A DNA stretch of 64,000 nt from Mactra quadrangularis (taxonomy: Eukaryota; Mollusca; Bivalvia; Venerida; Mactridae): NCBI GenBank assembly GCA_025267735.1, contig CM046304.1, positions 14,818,001 through 14,882,000 of the forward strand. Reading direction: 5' to 3'. The position numbers and the translations under genes are program-made. This document shows positions 1-10,642 of the stretch, in pieces; position 1 is the first letter of the stretch; every line of letters begins with the position of its first letter. Under the pieces are notes generated by a model. The model worked only from the letters and a program-made list of their open reading frames with translations. It was not told the DNA's origin and made no database searches.

Positions 1-25
1 CTTGTACTCTTAATATTGGATTCAT

Positions 26-65
26 CCGTTTATGGGGGAAACAATTCGTTTATGGGGGAAACACA
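26..65. repeat. Two-unit 20-bp tandem duplication
   Basis: The segment CGTTTATGGGGGAAACA occurs twice in direct succession with a 20-bp period. Nothing coding is seen around it. It looks like a small local duplication or the edge of a larger minisatellite that continues outside the window. Confidence 0.7.
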
Positions 66-366
66 TGAGGCCACACTAGTGTGAAGCAGTTTCAATCAAA
101 GTATTCATTCTTGTGAAAACAAAATTAACTGATCAGTGCGTGTGGCTCTTCTTCTTCTGTAATTTTCAATATGATTACAGCATTGCGAAGCTATGAAATT
201 TTCAGGAAATGTGTATTTTATCATATTAAACAGCTGAGCAAAATATAAAATCTTCGTAATTGCACTAATATTTTTTTTTAAAGTCTTAAAAAAACTCTAC
301 TGAAATCCGTAGGGACGCAACTTCGACTTGTTTGTACTGGCGTCCATAACAACGGTTTTGTCATTC

Positions 367-396
367 TATAAATAGAAGGTGAAGTCATCAGTCAGA
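367..396 (+). promoter_or_regulatory. Candidate TATA box plus initiator
   Basis: TATAAATAG lies at 367-375, and two TCAG initiator-like cores follow at 388-395, a spacing roughly compatible with a core promoter. No open reading frame or clear splice donor was found downstream, so this may be a chance match in AT-rich DNA or the start of a non-coding transcript. Confidence 0.2.
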
Positions 397-2580
397 CTGT
401 TTGTGTACAGAATGCGGTTTTGTAACTAAATTTGTGTGTTTACGAGCCTCAGTTTAGAACAAAAGTTTTATACATATACTTTTTTTATGTATTTACTATT
501 CATATTCACAACTATAAGGGGAAATCACTAGAAATCAGCATTAGATTCAATTAAATATCTTGGGCTAAAAATAGCTCATCAACCTGAATGCATGAACCAA
601 GATGGCAGCCTCCATGAATATATGTCAACAAAGTAAAATTGCTGTACTTTTTGGAAAAATACGAAGTAAATGGTGGGTACTGGAATCGGAGATTTTATGG
701 AATAGCTGTCTAATATCAAGAGCTTGTTGTAGTCTGTGGAATAATTAAGTCATGAAGCCGACATAAAAGGAGTGATCGAATGACGTCAATACACAAATTC
801 AATACACGGCAACTTTGAACTCAGATCAACATGAAATAATGATCACAGTGTCTATTTTACGTTATGCAGATTGGCTGTATGATTGACTGGTCTCTCTGCA
901 TATAAAGTAAATGGTGTTTGTCACATCATCTAAGAACACTTGAACAAATGGATCCAGTGATTGTGCATACTTTGTAACTTGATCAAAATTTAACTTCTAC
1001 GTTCGGTTTCAAATCAGCAGAGACATAAAATTCTCTGAAATCAGGTAGATAATTTTTAATTACTAACTTGATTGACCTAATTTCATGTACAGTAAATGAA
1101 GTTTGTTAAAGGATTTTTAGAACATACATTTGTAATTACACTACAAAAACATCTCAAATTATCAATATAGGCTGCATTTTGCCAAAACGTGCATGCTATC
1201 AACTCATTTAATATAGCCCAGTTGTACTTTGTACATATATTTGAAGTAGTAAATGATTGAGAAACACATTTGTTAAGGTATAAAAGAAAGTATACAAAAC
1301 TATGTTATATGACCACACAGAAAATGTGTTTACAAGTAAAGTGGTATCCTATTGTACATCAATTTTCTAATGTTTTTCGCTTTTTTCAGATTTTTGAATT
1401 ATATTAAGGTATACTTAAATTCGCCCTTTCTCACTAATAAGGACCAAATGAAATATTTTATTGTCGTAACCCATTAGAAATAATTTGGTCCACGAAAATT
1501 TTTATTTTTCAAATGTATGAACTTCGAAGATGTGTTATTTATAAAAAACAATACAACAAAACAGGTTACAGGAGTTTTTTCGTCTCAAACTCTTAACAGA
1601 ATACCGTAATTTTGGTCAAATATGCCTGGTTTAATATTTGGACAAACTGTATTGTGTGTAATTATTCTCAATGATTGATTGTATGAACGTTCATTAAAAA
1701 TGATGATACATGTAGTTTGAAATAAAATGTACAATGGCATTCTCTAAGTTGTGTGTTTTTTGATAGCTAATTAAATATGAAAAGGTATTATTGTCACACT
1801 CCGTCACATAGCTGTCTTCTCCGTCACAAAATGTCTTTACCATAACAGCACTGTTTTTTATATTTTTTTCTCATTCGTTTATACAAAAGAAACACTAAAA
1901 CATCATTAAGCAAGAGAACATGTGCACATTAATATTTTCTAGAACACTACCAAGTTAAAGTCTATTCTAATCAGCCTTCACAAGATTTTAAGTGTGCGAT
2001 TTTCTCCATGTTGTGAACCACATCTTAAACACTTCTAAAAATCTTGATTAATTTTTGTGTAAAACTCAACTGGTTACACATTTTAAGTTGTTTTCACACA
2101 TATCATACGTAAATGAACTTTAAAACTTGCCAAAAAATACACATTCCTGCTTTATAGAAAATTTTCTAGTCCGTGACGGAGGAGACAAATTTACTTTTTT
2201 GACCTCAAGGTCAAGGTCATTTCAAGGAAATCAGTTGTACCTTTGTAGTCCAAACACCAGTCAATGAAATTTCAAATATTTATCTTACTCCCCTTGGTAA
2301 AATAAATGAAATATATAAAAAAAATCTTTTTTTCAATTATCGACAAACCACAATTTGAAATCAGAAAATAGCCCTTAAACCTGTATCAATTTAGCCGATA
2401 GTACAGCATCGCTTATCTACCGTGTGTGACGTCATCGTAGACCTATTGAGTAATTGTGTTATAACACTCAATGGATTGTAATATATACGCGTCTGTCAAT
2501 TAATCAGTCGCAAAAACATTTGCACCATCGTCGCAGATAGGGACCCTATGAAAACTCCCAGATTGTACCAACATTCAAAA
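397..2580. other. Non-coding stretch, no gene recognised
   Basis: AT-rich DNA without a recognisable exon. The only structure I see is an inverted pair around CTCCGTCAC (about 1811-1826) and GTGACGGAG (about 2171-2186), which could be the ends of a degraded element, followed by a short AAGGTCAAGGTCA run near 2205. Confidence 0.5.
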
Positions 2581-2581
2581 T

Positions 2582-3005
2582 GGTGGCATTTTTGTGGAAG
2601 AAAAAAAAACTCGGCCATTATGAGATTCGGAACCAATCAAAATGCCTGAATCTCATAATACGTGGCCACGTAATAGCTTTACGTGGCCACGCAGTAGCTA
2701 TTACGTGCGCACGTAATAGCGTTTACGTGGCCACGTAATAGCTTTACGTGCGCACGTAATAATTGACCAATGAGAGTTGTCGAAATTGGCGGCCATTTTT
2801 CGACAACCTTCATTGGTCAATTATTACGTGCGCACGTAAAGCTATTACGTGGTCACTTAAACGCTATTACGTGCGCACGTAAAGCTATTACGTGGCCATG
2901 TAAACGTTATTGCGTGCGCACGTAAAAGCTACTGCGTGGCCACGTAAAGCTTTTACGTGGCCACGTAAAAAATAAAATATATTTCCATGTCACCTCAATG
3001 CCACC
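2582..3005. repeat. Long palindromic element of ACGTGGCCACGT / ACGTGCGCACGT modules
   Basis: From 2660 to 2970 the sequence is an inverted repeat built from alternating self-complementary modules TACGTGGCCACGTA and TACGTGCGCACGTA, separated by AGC-rich spacers. The arms meet at a centre near 2790-2800, where GACCAATGAGAGTTGTCGAAA is answered by its near-complement. GGTGGCATT at 2582 and AATGCCACC at 2997 may be the outer inverted ends. No open reading frame is associated with it. A partial copy lies near 5.7 kb, so it is dispersed and probably a foldback or MITE-type element. Confidence 0.8.
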
Positions 3006-3525
3006 GTATGAACCAGATTTAAAGGCATATTTTACACCCATGCTAATAGTGTACTTTTTTATGCTGCCAATAACTGACTGACTTGTAACATTACATTTTG
3101 GACGAATGACAGTTGAACCTATTGTTATAGTGTTACAAGATAGATATTCCAAAATGAGTATCAGTTCACCAATGTAGTCAGATATTTTTGGTACTCAACG
3201 AATCGCAGCAACAGTTATAATTTGTTGTACAATTTTTTTGTCTGTGCTTCTCGTATCAAGTATTAAAGGTTAAAGCGATTAAACATATATGTAATGTTAC
3301 CGAAAACATGAAGAATCACCATATCTTGCTATGCATCGTCTAAAATGTTTGGAATGGAACATATTTGAATATAGCGAACGAGATCGACTAGTACCATTCT
3401 CCTTTGGGGGAGTCTTTGCAGTTGGTAGTGAATATACTCCAAATGTGTTTAGTTACCAGGTCTGTTTAAACTTTTGACACTGATGCATCAGATATGTTAT
3501 GTGTTCTTTCAAGATATTTAGACTT

Positions 3526-3635
3526 AAGTGAAACAAGACACTTCTAAATTTTCTACTTCGCCATATTTTTGTAATTGACGAATCCCTTAAAGCCACCATC
3601 TTGGACAGGGTAACACCATTTGCTAAATCATGAGC
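3526..3635. repeat. Direct repeat, copy 1 (110 bp)
   Basis: This segment matches 4730-4839 at 103 of 110 positions in the same orientation. The unit includes AAAGCCACCATCTTG and ends at AAATCATGAGC. The flanks differ on both sides. It may be a dispersed short repeat present twice, or a pair of terminal repeats. Confidence 0.75.
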
Positions 3636-3862
3636 ACATGAATTGCGAGTCCTATGCACAAATTATTTTTGAAAAAAAAACCTTGTTTATCGTTCGATTA
3701 AAATTTTGTGCGAAAGATTCAACGCTTCGAAGCTAGGGAATTTTTGGAAAAAGAAAATAAAATGCTTGTTTTGTGCGCCGCGTGATGTCATTCCAATATT
3801 TGTCAGACAAGAGATATCGGCGAAGAGCATGTGTTCGGGGTTTTTATTAGTAATTGTTGTGA

Positions 3863-4113
3863 CACCCGAGTCTGTAGCACAGTTGGTAGAGCACCGATAT
3901 TTCGAATCTAGTGTCTCGAATGAATAAGGGTTCGAATCCCACCCGATGAGGTTGTATCTTTCCATGAAAATTTGACAATTATGTCAATTTTCCTCCATTA
4001 ATAAGGTATATGTAGAAGTTGCCAACCTTGTTGAAGGGTAGTTGAGTACTGGTTATAGACAAGGGTCCAGGAAAACTAGGCTGTGTGCCCTGGACGCCGT
4101 AATGTAAATAAAC
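3863..4113 (+). mobile_element. tRNA-derived SINE, copy 1
   Basis: The head resembles a tRNA gene: an A-box-like TAGCACAGTTGGTAGAGCA (from about 3874) and a B box GGTTCGAATCC at 3929-3939. The body (TGAAAATTTGACAATTATG and following) and the end GGACGCCGTAAT are shared with a second copy at 57.8 kb. The tRNA part does not fold as a full cloverleaf by eye. The shared tRNA-unrelated body marks it as a retroposon with pol III promoter boxes, not a tRNA gene. Confidence 0.8.
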
Positions 4114-4729
4114 AAGGACAAAATGATGAGTTGCTGTCACCTATGTTTCATACAAAATCTAATTTCTTATAGCTAATAGCATTTACCAGTGTCACTCTAG
4201 TCAGATAATAATTCAAATTGTTTTTTGCATTCAAAATAAGTTTACTACTTAAAGAAATTTGATCGTTATAACCAAGCCTAGAGTTATTATTCGTAAAAAC
4301 CGTGTGGTAATATGATATTGCTTCAAAATAGATTTTGTTTAAAATCCATTCTTACAAAAGATATAATACGTCTGTGTTTCAATTGAATAACCCTCATTAT
4401 CACGTGGTCTTTATTTGTAAGGCTATTCAAAACTTATATTTCTACTTAAAAGTTTGCAGACACCCTCCTGACAATGAATAAGTTTGTTATCTTAGCGTTT
4501 ATTGGTCGATTATTTCAAACTTTTACTTCCGTGTTGCTTTTCATTCAATTGAAATTATATAATAACGATCGCATAGTCCCATATTTCGTCTGGCGAGTAT
4601 GCAAATATGTTTTGTATAAGTTTTATAAAACCGCAATACTTTTTGCGAGTAATTGTATAGATCATGTTAACTTTTTAATGAATAATGTTGACAATAATGC
4701 TATCTAGAATGCAGGCACGAGTGCATTGC

Positions 4730-4839
4730 AAGTGAAACAAGACACTTGTAAAGTTTCTACTTTGCCATATTTTTATAATTGATGAATCCCTTAAAGCCAC
4801 CATCTTGCACAGGGTAACACTATTTGCTAAATCATGAGC
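4730..4839. repeat. Direct repeat, copy 2 (110 bp)
   Basis: Second copy of the unit at 3526-3635, with seven mismatches. The 1.1 kb between the copies holds the SINE and AT-rich DNA without a recognisable protein. Confidence 0.75.
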
Positions 4840-5670
4840 TAGACACTGGGTTCAAATAGCAGTGTATACGCTTGTAGAATTGACATCTAATTTCTCTCTA
4901 TCCTCGTAACAAAACAAATTATACTACAAACTTTGATGGAAATGTGCGTTTGATATGCTCCTTTTTGATCAATGGATAGAGTATTTACAATGAAATAAAG
5001 AACACTCATGATCCAGTTGTGATATCTGATATCAAGATCAAACTTGAAATCCTATTGCAATTTCCCTTAAAATTACTATCAAAATGTGTTACAATGTCAA
5101 CAGAATTTCTTTCAATTGCTTTGGCATTAATGTACTCTTAGAATACCTTGAAAGATAATTGAACTTGCACGCAATACTTTCAATATCATTTGTCTTTTTC
5201 TTTGTTTATAACCTCCTTTAAGTACATATTGATTATTATTGAAGTGGTAAACATATATGGAAAAGTGGTCGTTATTGTAAGTACATGTATATTAAAATTT
5301 CGTATCACAACTTATGTCGTTCAATGAATTAAATATTATCAGAATATTGTCTCTAAATTGCGATCTTAGAACCAATTTGCTTCTAGAGTCAACTGACAAG
5401 CTAGTATCATTATTTAATATTCGCAAGACCAAGAAATATAAAAACCTAAACATGTCGCTGTATACTCATGCATTCGTGTGGAGTCATGTCTATTTATGTG
5501 ACTTAATTTTCCAGCTCTTATCATTCATTTTGACCACCATCTTGAATTCTTGAAGTTATCAAAGAATACCAGTATGGCATCAATCGGTTGTATTAATAAA
5601 AATGGATTAACGACAAAATAAAATGCATTGAAATCATTTGGTATACCCCACTCTATGACTTAACTCGTTG
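4840..5670. other. Non-coding stretch, no gene recognised
   Basis: AT-rich. A 79-codon frame at 5314-5553 has no recognisable motif and is judged non-coding. No splice signals or repeat boundaries stood out. Confidence 0.45.
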
Positions 5671-5676
5671 ATGGTT

Positions 5677-5795
5677 GGCCATGTAAACGTTATTGCGTGC
5701 GCACGTAATAGCTACTGCGTGGCCACGTAAAGCTATTACGTGGCAACGTAAAAAAATAAATATATCTCCATGTCACCTCTATGCCACCGTATTAT
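5677..5795. repeat. Partial copy of the ACGTG palindromic element
   Basis: This matches 2893-3007 in direct orientation, from GGCCATGTAAACG through the GTGCGCACGTAA and GTGGCCACGTAA modules, the A-rich tract and the ATGCCACCGTAT end. Only the right-hand part of the palindrome is present, and that part lacks the foldback partner. Confidence 0.8.
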
Positions 5796-6535
5796 CAAGT
5801 TGCACAAAACAGAAAAATATTCTTCCAGGTATATGCATTGAATAAATAAAAGATAATATTTTTTTTAACATGACAATGGTCCTATTCTTATACGAGGCTG
5901 ATACATGTAGTTGAATCCATTACATAACACCTCCAACATGGAGAGCAAGGTTTTGTTCTGGACTTGACTGCTATAGCAAGTCTTCATCCTTGTTGATGGA
6001 ATAATCTAATACCTAGATAATCAAAACAGAATGATGGTAATTGTCAGGATTGACACAGTTACAGATTCTGTACCTAAGGATTGACTTTGTCTAGATTTCG
6101 TACGTTAGATAAAGATTAAGACATAAACAAATAAAATTCACCCCCAATTGCATTGATGATATCAGGCATAAGTTTTCAAAGAAGTAAAGAAACATAAGAA
6201 ATCATCTTGTCACACTATGTAGTCAGTTATTTGAATGTTATTCAAATTTATATTAGGAGTTGAAAAAGATCTTTTTCTGTAAATCTAATCTGTTGATCTT
6301 GATTTGACCCGATATTTGAATCCCTCATAAATTCTACGACAGAATCATAGACAACAGACCATGGTAATTGAATTAAAAATATAACTATGATCTTCAAAGG
6401 TATTTGCTTTGATAATGTTGTGACCTTGCCCTTGGTCAAGAGCAATTAGGGCGTTCAGATCATATTGATGGAAGGATGGTGGACGTCTTTGATCACCTCC
6501 CTATTCAAAAGCACCTAACCAAATTCAGTTTTTTT

Positions 6536-6654
6536 TAACAAGAAATAATTGTGGAAACCACATTAAAGCCAGATTTTTCTTATGGGTTGTAATAAAGAAC
6601 AAATTTATGTTTCCTCAAAGAAAGTCATTTTTTTGATAAATCGAAGTCAAAGAT
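6536..6654. repeat. Dispersed GAAACCACATTAAAGC repeat, left part (interrupted)
   Basis: AACAAGAAATAATTGTGGAA followed by ACCACATTAAAGCCAGATTT matches the start of the repeat copies at 26.56 kb and 46.69 kb. The homology stops at the hAT-like insertion and resumes after 8296. Confidence 0.65.
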
Positions 6655-6662
6655 GTTGCTTT
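6655..6662. repeat. Target-site duplication, left (GTTGCTTT)
   Basis: GTTGCTTT directly abuts the left terminal inverted repeat and is repeated exactly at 8288-8295, after the right end. Eight base pairs is the size made by hAT transposases. Confidence 0.85.
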
Positions 6663-8287
6663 TAGAGGTGAAACGATTCAAAAATTTTCGATTCGATTCG
6701 ATTTCGATTTTTCATCAAACGATTCAATTTTTCGATTCAATTCGATTTTCTACAGGAATTATATAGGACATAACAAAAACTAAATTATAAAATGAATTAA
6801 GAAAGAGATACAACTCAAAGACAATAGAACATAAATATATGTATATTTAAGAACAGTGCATTTTTATCTGAGGGACCTCCCTCCCGGAAGACGAAAAATT
6901 CTAATTCTAATTCTTTAATAATACCCATTTTACAGGTATTAGAGCTTGAATAGTTAAAAATATTTTACTGCATTTTAGCATATATAAATGACAAATCGTA
7001 TTATTTCCAATTTTTAATGAAAAGTAATGCCCATGGACAAATTGTTTATTTCTCCTTACCTACATGTACGTACAAACAGTATATGACTCAAGTCATTATC
7101 AAAATAAAATTATTCATCAGTGCATCAATGCCATAATTAATGACTAGTTAAAGTTACGCCTAGACAATAAAAAATTGCAAGCATTCAGCAAATGTAGATC
7201 ACTATGACCAGCTTAATTTAGTTTGTTTCAAAATATTTTCTTTTGGCTCTGGCATGATTTAAAATAATTCTCATCACATCATAAACGTTAAATTGATTTT
7301 TATCAACTCTATATCTATATTTATAACTTTCTTACCTAATGTTTATTTCAAAATAAAATTATTTTTGGGCTTAAATGAACCTATTAGTGAAAATATACAA
7401 TTATCTTCGGACATTTCATAGAATTCATTTCCAATTTATAGTAAATAAAATCTAACCAACCACGTTTTGCCCGATTTTAATAGTTAAGAAAAACAAAGAG
7501 GATTTTCCCGAAAATAAACGTAAATAACGTCAAAACAAACAATTAAGTTAACAGTTTATCTCTAAATTACTTTATCATGCTTGATTTAATTTTGTATCAT
7601 AGGGAACGAAATCGCTTCAACCATTTCGGCGTTATGTCATTCATTTTCGCGACCCAAGCTAGATAGCAATTTCATATGAAACAACTTTTGTGATTAAAAA
7701 ACTTATTGTTTTCAATGTTTTCATCTTGATTTAACAAATGATGCTTCAGGAAAACGACGATGTGAAAAGTTTAATTTGTTTTTCTTAAGAAAAATCCCCC
7801 AATATTGCCGATCGTGTAAAACTAAATCGACTGGTTATATCTTGGTGGCCCCTTTATCACTATATTCTCTGTAGGTACCAGTCTTAGGTATATATGAATG
7901 ATATCAAGCGTGTTAACTAACTCGACGACTCCATTATCGATTTTCTGTCAGCGAGTTAATCTCCCAGCGTGTGACCAACAATAAGGTCTAATTGACATGT
8001 ACGCGTAATTTACATGTATAATTGCAGCGGGCAGTCTCACTTTTTACAACTCTTATCTGGATTAACAATCGTCGGTCAATAAGGGTACACTATTTTAGTT
8101 TACTATAAAAAATGCTTATTTTAACTGAAAAGGGGCGTTTCATTCAACTCACAAAACTACTGAAAAAGACAGTATTTAAAAAAAGAATCGAATCGAAACT
8201 GCCTCTTCCGAATCGAATCGAACCGAACCGAATCGAGCGTTAAAAATCGCAATTCTTTGTGAACCGCGATTAATCGTTTCACCTCTA
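6663..8287. mobile_element. Non-autonomous hAT-like DNA transposon (1625 bp)
   Basis: The ends are perfect 16-bp terminal inverted repeats, TAGAGGTGAAACGATT at 6663 and its complement ending at 8287. Imperfect subterminal TTCGATTCGATTCGATT-type repeats lie on both sides. It is flanked by an exact 8-bp duplication. The TIR start and duplication length fit the hAT superfamily. No transposase frame is visible inside, so it would need a transposase supplied in trans. It sits within another dispersed repeat and is therefore younger than that repeat copy. Confidence 0.85.
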
Positions 8288-8295
8288 GTTGCTTT
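8288..8295. repeat. Target-site duplication, right (GTTGCTTT)
   Basis: Exact repeat of 6655-6662, directly after the right TIR of the hAT-like element. Confidence 0.85.
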
Positions 8296-8720
8296 ATTTC
8301 GATTAGCCCTTACAAAAATTACATAAGGCAATAATCTAAAATAAAACCAGGAGGAGTTGTGGTCATTTTATACTGCTGTTTATTGCATGTTTTTATTATC
8401 TTTCTATGAAGTTTCATTAAAATCTGACCATAAATGGTTGAAATATCTGTCATATTAAAAGCCTTCCTTAGAATAATTAGAAAGGGCAATAATCCATAAT
8501 GAACTAATCTAACATTAAGCCAGAATATTTATGGTTATGTCATAACTCTATATATCACAATATATTTTACTGTTGTATGAAGTTTAATTAAGACCATTAA
8601 GATATGACAATAAATGAAAGGGATAATTAGTAATTAAAACATTTGAAGCCAATTGTCAACAACATCGGATTGGCACCAGCCCCTATAGTACTGAGCAATG
8701 ATGAAAAATCTGGGTAAAAA
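8296..8720. repeat. Dispersed GAAACCACATTAAAGC repeat, right part and a second degraded piece
   Basis: GGCAATAATCTAAAATAAAA and AGGAGTTGTGGTCATT continue the repeat cut at 6654. TATGAAGTTTCATTAAAATC and ACCATAAATGGTTGAAATAT follow, as in the copies at 26.6 and 46.8 kb. From about 8490 a second, more degraded copy begins (GGGCAATAATCCATAATGAA). Confidence 0.6.
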
Positions 8721-9217
8721 CTATTGATCAAACAGATAATACCACAATAAAAAGTATATCAGATTCTGCATTGTTTATTCTAAAATTTTTATATCGAAAC
8801 AATTACTCTACAACAATTATTTGTACCGTAGTTAGAAAATATATAATATGAACAATTACAAAGTTCTCATTTTCCAAGTCAGGGTAGCTTCATGAAAGTA
8901 GGTTTATTTTACTTATCTACAGTAAAACAAGAAACTAGTGGCAGGTAATATTGGTCACAGCCATAATTGTTCCCCAAGTTAACATGACAATGAGTGAAAT
9001 TCAATAAAAAACAGGAGAGATATTTTGGCATCCGTAGTTTCAATATTTTTAAGAAAAATTAAAAACCTACTTGTTTATTAACCATTATGGTCTCTAAATC
9101 ACTCACTGATATTCACCGTATTTATCAGTATTTATTCTATTATTTTGTATTCTTTAAAAGTATTATATTTTAACCATTTTTTAGCATTTATTCATAAATT
9201 ATGTACATTTAAGTATT

Positions 9218-9296
9218 TCAATTGTAAGGCGCTTTTGAACATAGTTTCAGTATGAAAAAAGCACTATAGAAATAAGGTAAATAATAATAATAATGA
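9218..9296 (+). mobile_element. SINE-like 3' tail (GCGCTTTTGAA...ATAATAATAATAATG)
   Basis: TTGTAAGGCGCTTTTGAACA followed by AAAAAGCACTATAGAAATAA and a short (ATA)n tail resembles the conserved tail of many invertebrate SINEs, which end in a GCGCTATATAAAT-type stretch and a TA-rich tract. The 5' head is not recognisable here. Confidence 0.5.
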
Positions 9297-9754
9297 TAAA
9301 ATAACAACATCACAGAAACATTCAAACTAGAGTATATGAATTCAGGTTGGAAACCCTAAAATTAGAACAACCCAGCATTGTGGTGTTTTCTCCTTTTATT
9401 GATGTTACTAATAGAACGCTAACTGCTAATTATAGTCAACTTAGAATAAACTTTTTATTTGTATTGACAATTTCCTTTTTTTAAAGTAAGTTTCAGCCTA
9501 AAAGTCAACAGAAGAGGAAAATGAGGAAGTACACAGAAATAAATTAAATCATACAACTTTTTTGTGAAGGGTATACAATAAAGTTCTTCACTAACCATGT
9601 TGTAACAGGTACATAAATAAGAAGATTTGCATTTGAGATTCAGTAAATTTAATGTCTTTAAAATAGCATTAAATAAGAATTGACACATCACATATCAAAT
9701 TAAGTGAGTATAGACCAATTCTGGTTACAAACTGTAATCACAATTTTCTACTAT

Positions 9755-9860
9755 GTCATGTAAACTGGCCAATGTGAGGGATCACCTGTCTGAAGGTGCT
9801 TTTAATGATCAGGGGTTGCATACAAAAATGTAAAGAAGGCTGAACATGTATAAGGAAGCA
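9755..9860 (+). mobile_element. SINE fragment
   Basis: GATCACCTGTCTGAAGGTGC and TTTTAATGATCAGGGGTTG match the 3' part of the SINE at 45.72-45.96 kb in the same orientation. The head is missing. Confidence 0.5.
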
Positions 9861-10620
9861 GACTTTAAAACACTCAAACTTTTTTTTTAATTTAAATATC
9901 TTTTGAGTAAATGTTAGTAAAAAATTTGTATAAAATCTGTTTAACAAGAAATATAGTGTTTTGAAATGATAATCTCAAGTACAAAATACATAAATATAAT
10001 CCTTAGGTGGCCATCACTGTTCAGATACAACTAGAACTGCTACCAGTGGCGAAAATACCCCCGCAACAGCAACATTTCAAGATAAAAGCAAGTCAACATT
10101 GTGGAAGTCCAAAAGGGTAAATGTTGTAAGAAGCATAAAAACCATAAAAAGAATAGGATGCAAATATCAAATTGGAAATAAACAGCAAATTACAGTGTAA
10201 TTCACTATAGATTTATGAAAAAGCAAAATGAACAGAGTTGTCATATGTCAAATGATGTTTTACATGAAAATGAACACCATTTGGTCATTATGAATGTAAA
10301 GTGGAACAACAGACAAAGAGTGATCACATTTAAACTCATAATGAGTATGTTGTATCCAGAAGAGCAAAATGTAGAATGTGTTTGTAATTTTTTTATTAAT
10401 AAGTAAAAAATAAGGCAATTGTAAAAATGGTAGTCAGCAATGTACACAATATAAATCAAACAATTAGCATTTACAATATCTTGTATCAAGAATTTCACAA
10501 ATACCCCATAAGAAAGCTTAAATTACCGATCATTATTTTCACAGTAGTAAAGTTAAAATAATATCTAAAATCTCATGTAGCTATAACGAAATAAGATGTT
10601 TTCTTCACAACATTACAGAA
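9861..10620. other. Non-coding stretch, no gene recognised
   Basis: AT-rich. Short frames near 10215-10500 on both strands overlap each other and carry no recognisable domain. No splice-bounded exon was found. Confidence 0.45.
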
Positions 10621-10642
10621 CAAGAGCTCCGCTGGGCGGGGC

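Noticed and set aside
3863..3950. A tRNA gene
   Set aside because: The A and B boxes are present, but a full cloverleaf is not, and the tRNA-unrelated body is shared with 57.8 kb, so it is a SINE.
4474..4707. A 77-codon frame with hydrophobic stretches
   Set aside because: No family resemblance, AT-rich codons throughout and no splice or conservation evidence.
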